A DNA stretch of 10,962 nt from Gammaproteobacteria bacterium UBA5338. Lineage in GTDB: Bacteria > Pseudomonadota > Gammaproteobacteria > Pseudomonadales > UBA5862. Numbering within the stretch: the first letter of the stretch is position 1; each line of letters starts with the position of its first letter. Below are positions 6,700 through 10,962 of the stretch, piece after piece. Below the pieces are notes generated by a model. That model was not told where the DNA came from and did not search any database. It was given only the letters and a program-made list of their open reading frames with translations. The DNA is taken from positions 1-10,962 of the forward strand of contig DHQM01000002.1 in NCBI GenBank assembly GCA_002408105.1. Direction: 5' to 3'. A program made the translations under genes and the position numbers.

Positions 6700-7717
6700 A
6701 CGCACTCTCGGCTCATCCCGGCGCGAGCAGCCTTTCGGGTCGCCGGCCTGGCTGGGGAAGGTGCTGCATCGGCGGTTTTCCGCCTGGCTTGAGCGCCGGC
6801 TTCCGAGTGTGGGTCGGGTGCGCCTGGCGCACCGACGCATTTTCGTGGTGCCGAGTCCGGCGGGCTGGTTGCTGGGGGCGCTGTTGTTCGCCATGTTGAT
6901 CGGATCGATCAACTATCAGAGCAGCCTCGCGTACGCAATCACCTTCTGGGTTGCTGGTGTGCATGCAGTCGCCCTGCTGCACAGCTACCGCAACCTCGCC
7001 GGCATGGAAATCGTGCTTGAATCACTGGATCCTGGCTTCGTCGGTGGCTTCGGTACCGTGCACCTGCGCATCACCGCCGCAGCCGGGCGGACCCCCACAG
7101 CGTTGCGCTGGCTGGTGGCGGGGCAGGAAGTGGCGCGCGTTGCCGAGGTGGGTCCTGCGGGCGAGCGGGGTTCCCTGCGTCTGCGTCTGGATGCGCGGGG
7201 CAGCTGGCGGCTGCCCTGGCTGTACCTCGAGTCGCGCTATCCCTTGGGCCTGTACCGGGTGTGGTCGCCTCTGCGGCTTGACGGTGCACTGACGGCCTTC
7301 CCTGCACCTCGCGCCACCCAGCGGGCCCCTTTGGCAACCCACCGCGCTGACGATTCCACCAACCACCTGGCGGCGCAGGCCGCGGACCTCGAGTTCTCGG
7401 GACTGCGCGCTTGGCGGTTGGGGGACACCCTGGGCCGCGTGGCTTGGCGCCAGTCGGCAGCGCGGGACGAACTGCTGGTGCGTGAGTTGGACCCTCCCCT
7501 CGCCGGCCAAGGGCCCGTCTGGCTGGATGTGCAGCATTGTGAGGGGCCGGGGTTTGAAGCGGCCCTGGGAGAGCTCTGCCACTGGGTGTTGCAGCTGGAG
7601 GCGCGGGGCACCCCGTATGGGCTGCGTCTGCCGAGTGTGGAGCTGCGGCCCGCGGTGGGCTCTGCCCACCAACGGGCGGCCCTGACTTGTCTCGCGCTCG
7701 AAGGCCGCCCCGAGTGA
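6680..7717 (+). CDS. DUF58 domain membrane protein
   Basis: The protein has 345 residues from this start. DUF58 proteins are membrane-anchored, usually have a von Willebrand A-like fold, and are regular partners of MoxR ATPases; the exact role is unknown. Two membrane spans lie near 61-77 and 82-101. The DUF58 signature lies at about 236-270 and contains LEFSGLRAWRLGDTLGRVAW followed by RQSAARDELLVREL. The start is uncertain: GTG 6626 gives a longer overlap with moxR, ATG 6680 overlaps it by 20 bp, and GTG 6761 after GGGGAAGG would begin just before the conserved part. I chose the ATG. The stop overlaps the GTG start of the next gene (GTGA, 7714-7717), which suggests coupled translation of the two membrane proteins. 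Confidence 0.88.
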   Translation: MPSASAERTLGSSRREQPFGSPAWLGKVLHRRFSAWLERRLPSVGRVRLAHRRIFVVPSPAGWLLGALLFAMLIGSINYQSSLAYAITFWVAGVHAVALLHSYRNLAGMEIVLESLDPGFVGGFGTVHLRITAAAGRTPTALRWLVAGQEVARVAEVGPAGERGSLRLRLDARGSWRLPWLYLESRYPLGLYRVWSPLRLDGALTAFPAPRATQRAPLATHRADDSTNHLAAQAADLEFSGLRAWRLGDTLGRVAWRQSAARDELLVRELDPPLAGQGPVWLDVQHCEGPGFEAALGELCHWVLQLEARGTPYGLRLPSVELRPAVGSAHQRAALTCLALEGRPE

Positions 7718-9726
7718 GCGCGGTGCTGAGTTTTTTTGGCCCAAGCCCTCCGCAAGTGGAGCGATTGACCGGCGGGCAGTGGCGGTGGCTTGCAGTGCTG
7801 GTGGTGGCGGCCTGCGCGCCGCACGGAGCCCGACTGCCGATGCCTTTGACTGTGGCGGTGGTGGCACTGCCGGCCTGGCGTTGGTGGAACCTGCGCCGGG
7901 GGCAGGGACGCACACCCCGCTGGCAGCAGGTTGGGGTGGTGTTTGCAGGGCTCGCCACGTTGTTTTTCGGCTATCCCACCGCGATTGGAGTGGAGCCAGC
8001 GGTGGGCTTGTTGGTGCTTTCTGCGTTGGCCAAGGTGCTGGAGGCCCGCACCCGCCGGGACGGCCTGGTGCTGGTGTTTCTTGCGTATTTTTTGACCATC
8101 ACCCCGTTTCTGTTTACCCAATCCATTGCTGCAGCGGGCTATGCCGCGGGGCTGTTTCTGTTGGCGACCACCACCCTCAATGCATTGAACCGATTCGATG
8201 CCGGCTGGTCCCTGCAGCCCCTGCGCACGGCAGCTGGGCTTGCGGTTCAGGCCGCGCCCTTGATGCTGGTTCTGTTCTTGCTGTTTCCGCGCGTGGGCCC
8301 CCTGTGGTCGGTGCCTCTGGCCAGCCCGGTTGCGCGCACCGGACCGAGTTCCACGCTCAGCCCTGGTGACATCGCAGCGCTCAGTGAGTCATCCGAGCTC
8401 GCGTTTCGCGCACGCTTCGCGGGTGGTGATCCGCCGGCCGACGCGCTGTACTGGCGTGGCCTTGTGCTCAGCGAGTTCGACGGTCGAACTTGGCGTCGGG
8501 GACTGGGGGTGGCCGCGTCGATGGCGCGCCGCCCGGAGCCTCCGGAGGATGCCATCTACCGCTACCAGGTGACGATGGAACCGAGTGCCCGGCCCTGGGT
8601 ATTTACCCTGGATGGCAGCTGGACCGGTGACCCCCGCTTAAAACCCAGTGGAAGCGGCACCTGGGCAGCGCTTGAGCCGGTGGAACGGCGGCTTCAATTG
8701 GATTTTGAGGTTGGGCCAGCGCAATCCGCTGCGTCTTTGGGTCCGGTCGAACGCCAAATTGCTCTACAACTGCCGGCCGTGGGCAACCCCGAGGCTCGGG
8801 TACTGGCAGCCCAATGGCGCAACCGTTTTGGGGCGGACTCCGGGGCAGTCATAGACGCTGCGCTCCGATATTTTCGCAGCGCCCCATTTCACTACACGCT
8901 GGAGCCCGGAAAGCTCGGGCCGGACAGCATGGACGAATTCCTGTTCGACTCCCGTGCGGGGTACTGTGGGCACTACGCCAGCGCATTCGTGTTTCTGATG
9001 CGCAGTGCCGGGATTCCGGCGCGGGTGGTGACCGGTTACCAAGGTGGCGAATTCAACGCAGTGAACGGTTACTTCATCGTCCGTGAATACGATGCCCATG
9101 CCTGGGCTGAAGTCTGGTCGCCCGCGCAGGGCTGGGTCGTGGTGGACCCGACTCAGGCGGTGGCCCCCGAGCGCATTGCTGCCGACCTGCGCAGTCGAGC
9201 GTTCGGCGTGGTGGACGAGGCCGAGGGGGCAGCGGCTTCCCTGTGGACCCGCTGGTGGCAGCGAACGCGGTTGAGCTGGGATGCTGCCCAATACCACTGG
9301 GTTCGGTGGGTGTTGAACTACGACTTGTCGCGCCAGCAATCGCTGTTTGGCTTGGACGCCAGTCTAAAAAGTTCGCTGGCGCAACTCGGTCGCTGGTTGC
9401 TCGTGGCAGTGCTGGTGGTGTTCGGGGCCATTGCGCTCTGGCTGGTCAAGCGCGCACCACGCAGTGCCGGGCCTGTACAACGGGCGTATGAACAGGCGCT
9501 GGCGGCTTTGGCCCGGGCAGGTTTCCAGCGCGGCACCGGTGAGGGACCGCAGGCTTTTGCTGAGCGGGTAGGCGCTGCGCGGGCCGACCTGGGAGCAGAT
9601 TTCGCAGCTGTCACCACAGCCTTGGTGGCGCAGCGATACGGGGGTGGAACCTTGTCGCCCCCGTCTCAGTCGGCGCTTCGCGCCCAGGTACGGGCCCTGC
9701 AGCGGGCAACGCGTGATCGTTCCTGA
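7714..9726 (+). CDS. tgpA: TgpA-type transmembrane transglutaminase-like protein
   Basis: The protein has 670 residues from GTG 7714, nearly the length of P. aeruginosa TgpA. Several N-terminal membrane spans (to about residue 200) end in the family motif LFPRVGPLWSVPL. An extracytoplasmic region then holds a transglutaminase core with a complete Cys-His-Asp triad: Cys418 in RAGYCGHYAS, His462 in YDAHAWAEVW and Asp478 in VVVDPTQAV. A further membrane span (about 560-580) is followed by a cytoplasmic DUF4129-like tail. TgpA is reported essential in P. aeruginosa and linked to the envelope; the substrate is not known. The start overlaps the DUF58 stop and follows GAAGG (7700-7704) at 9 nt; a TTG at 7687 is the alternative. 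With the MoxR and DUF58 genes it forms one unit. Confidence 0.93.
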   Translation: MSAVLSFFGPSPPQVERLTGGQWRWLAVLVVAACAPHGARLPMPLTVAVVALPAWRWWNLRRGQGRTPRWQQVGVVFAGLATLFFGYPTAIGVEPAVGLLVLSALAKVLEARTRRDGLVLVFLAYFLTITPFLFTQSIAAAGYAAGLFLLATTTLNALNRFDAGWSLQPLRTAAGLAVQAAPLMLVLFLLFPRVGPLWSVPLASPVARTGPSSTLSPGDIAALSESSELAFRARFAGGDPPADALYWRGLVLSEFDGRTWRRGLGVAASMARRPEPPEDAIYRYQVTMEPSARPWVFTLDGSWTGDPRLKPSGSGTWAALEPVERRLQLDFEVGPAQSAASLGPVERQIALQLPAVGNPEARVLAAQWRNRFGADSGAVIDAALRYFRSAPFHYTLEPGKLGPDSMDEFLFDSRAGYCGHYASAFVFLMRSAGIPARVVTGYQGGEFNAVNGYFIVREYDAHAWAEVWSPAQGWVVVDPTQAVAPERIAADLRSRAFGVVDEAEGAAASLWTRWWQRTRLSWDAAQYHWVRWVLNYDLSRQQSLFGLDASLKSSLAQLGRWLLVAVLVVFGAIALWLVKRAPRSAGPVQRAYEQALAALARAGFQRGTGEGPQAFAERVGAARADLGADFAAVTTALVAQRYGGGTLSPPSQSALRAQVRALQRATRDRS

Positions 9727-9740
9727 ACAGTGGGTGTCCG

Positions 9741-10616
9741 TTACGGGCCCGATCCCTGGCTGTGGGCTTCCGGTGCAGGTTCGGCATCGAGGGCCTCGGT
9801 GTGGGCTGGATGCAGGTACAGCTCGGCTTCTGTGCCCGTCAATACGCCTTTGCCGTGCCAGGGCAAGAGCCGGTAGTCGGCGTGGTGGGAGTAGTCGATG
9901 AATGGATACTTGATGATGTCGAAGTAGGGGGAGTAGTCAAAGTCGCGGGGAACCACCAACCGTGGGTTGCGACGAAACAGCTGCACGCCGCCTCCATCCG
10001 CGCGCTTGACCAGCGGCAGAATTGGAAACTGCACGAAATTGAAGGCCTCGGCGATCATGGTCGAGCAGACGGTGCGGGTCTGTGTGCCGATGCTCTGGCT
10101 GAACAGGGTGGAGCGGTAGCGCCGCGGTAAGATCCACCACGGAAACAAAAAACGCGCCAAATCGAAAATCTGGCGGATGTCGTAGCGTGTTCCCAGTTTG
10201 AAGATGGCGAACCGCATGATCTCTTGCGCATCTCGGTGTGACAGTCCGTGAGGGCGGGCAATGCGCAGGTGCTCGCCCTCATAGGTGTGCAGCGGGCGGA
10301 CCACCGTGCCAAGCCCCAGTTCGCTTTCGACCAGAAGCTGGTGCCCGGGTGCATCGCCATAGTGCTGGATCACCAGGGCACGCAGCTCCGGGTCCTCGAT
10401 GTCGTGCAGGCGGCCGATGTACAGTGCGGCGTGGGACCAGGCGCTCTGGGTGATCAACTGGATGACCCCGGCGACCCGTGATCGGCCCTCTACCAGGACC
10501 ACGTCACAGGGGCGCAGCTCGTAGCGAATGCGGTCGAAGTCGCAGAGCGGGTACTCCGAGCGCGGTGACTTGTGATTGAGCCACCGCGTCAATGCGCCCG
10601 CGATGAATTTGAACAT
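9741..10616 (-). CDS. YiiX/YebB-like permuted papain-fold cysteine hydrolase (C92-type)
   Basis: This is a 291-residue protein on the minus strand. It shows the circularly permuted NlpC/P60 layout of YiiX/YaeF-type proteins. First come LRPCDVVLVEG (34-44) and QSAWSHAALYIG (57-68) with the likely catalytic His62. VESELGLG follows with Glu97 as a possible third residue. The nucleophile candidate Cys184 comes late, in RTVCSTMIAEAF. Related enzymes are proposed amidases or lipid/peptide hydrolases; the true substrate is unknown. No signal peptide is clear. An amphipathic N-terminus and a hydrophobic stretch around 151-163 (FDLARFLFPWWIL) could associate with membrane. ATG 10616 was chosen over TTG 10670 because family homology begins there. 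The gene converges on tgpA with a 14-bp gap. Confidence 0.82.
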   Translation of the reverse strand: MFKFIAGALTRWLNHKSPRSEYPLCDFDRIRYELRPCDVVLVEGRSRVAGVIQLITQSAWSHAALYIGRLHDIEDPELRALVIQHYGDAPGHQLLVESELGLGTVVRPLHTYEGEHLRIARPHGLSHRDAQEIMRFAIFKLGTRYDIRQIFDLARFLFPWWILPRRYRSTLFSQSIGTQTRTVCSTMIAEAFNFVQFPILPLVKRADGGGVQLFRRNPRLVVPRDFDYSPYFDIIKYPFIDYSHHADYRLLPWHGKGVLTGTEAELYLHPAHTEALDAEPAPEAHSQGSGP

Positions 10617-10706
10617 GGAAAAGAGACCTGCCTCAGCAACGCAGACATGGATCGTCGCGACCCAAGACAACCCCTGGCGCGAACAAGTTCCGTGGCGAAT
10701 TCCCCT

Positions 10707-10732
10707 GGTGGTCCAGTGTAATTCAAACCACC
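10707..10732 (-). other. Weak inverted repeat between the two minus-strand genes
   Basis: GGTGGT (10707-10712) and ACCACC (10727-10732) are exact reverse complements around a 14-nt loop. They lie 14 bp past the stop of the aminotransferase gene and upstream of the hydrolase gene. The stem is short and no T-run follows on the minus strand, so a terminator is doubtful. The 129-bp gap (10617-10745) shows no convincing promoter. Confidence 0.25.
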
Positions 10733-10745
10733 CTGTGTGGCGCAG

Positions 10746-10962
10746 TCAGCTGGCGTTAAGCACCAGCGCGCAGGCGCGCTCCAGGGCTTCGATCGGGGTA
10801 TAGAAGTGCGGTGAAAAGCGCACGCCGCCGCCGCGTTGGGCACAAACCACCCCCGCGGCCTTGAGCCGCTCGTGGGTCACTTCAGGCGCCTCGTCGCGCC
10901 GGCGAAAGGTACAGATGCCAAGGTGACGCTGGGGTGCCTTGGGTGTCAGTACCTTGATGTCT
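10746..10962 (-). CDS. Class V aminotransferase (PLP-dependent), 3' part
   Basis: The gene is cut by the right window edge; the C-terminal 72 codons are visible, ending at TGA (10746-10748 on the minus strand). The fragment contains GICTFRRRDEA, then RLKAAGVVCAQRGGGVRFSP, then HFYTPIEALERACALVLNAS. This fits the small domain of class V aminotransferases (the SufS/CsdA, kynureninase and isopenicillin-N-epimerase-like superfamily), where a conserved GG-x-R-x-S-x-H-x-Y-x-T block binds the substrate carboxylate. The PLP lysine and the main domain lie outside, so the precise reaction cannot be stated. It is on the same strand as the downstream hydrolase, 129 bp away, so co-transcription is possible but not shown. 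Confidence 0.8.
   Translation of the reverse strand, partial: DIKVLTPKAPQRHLGICTFRRRDEAPEVTHERLKAAGVVCAQRGGGVRFSPHFYTPIEALERACALVLNAS

Noticed and set aside
9672..9684. GGCGC-TTC-GCGCC hairpin as a terminator near the end of tgpA
   Set aside because: It lies inside coding sequence 40 bp before the stop and has no T-run.

Overview
The window looks like chromosomal DNA of a GC-rich gammaproteobacterium. Protein similarity and gene order both point there: accD-folC-SPOR-cvpA-purF-metZ is the order I know from Pseudomonas and its relatives. AccD and PurF resemble their E. coli counterparts almost residue for residue, and MetZ is the Pseudomonas-type O-succinylhomoserine sulfhydrylase. The lineage below class level is not settled. 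I see no mobile elements, CRISPR arrays, tRNA or rRNA genes. This is mostly core-genome sequence, and I did not find a clearly new biological system.

Region 1 (1-2185, plus strand) is a tightly coupled group: the 3' end of accD (fatty acid synthesis), folC (folate polyglutamylation) and a membrane-anchored SPOR protein (peptidoglycan binding at the septum). Both junctions are 4-bp stop/start overlaps. Region 2 (2186-5688, plus strand) opens with a 213-bp leader holding a candidate extended -10 promoter. It then carries cvpA (TTG start), purF (first step of purine synthesis) and metZ (direct sulfhydrylation to homocysteine). A very strong GC hairpin separates cvpA from purF.

Region 3 (5746-9726, plus strand) is the module MoxR-type AAA+ ATPase, DUF58 protein and TgpA-type membrane transglutaminase, with overlapping genes. 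Such modules are associated with envelope functions, and tgpA is reported essential in P. aeruginosa. Region 4 (9741-10962, minus strand) converges on tgpA. It holds a YiiX/C92-like permuted papain-fold hydrolase, then the 3' end of a class V (PLP-dependent) aminotransferase.

Main points for a second look: a codon-composition break inside folC; the cvpA-purF hairpin; the cvpA leader with a small ORF that ends on the TTG start; and the 14-bp convergent junction between two papain-fold cysteine enzymes with no visible terminator.
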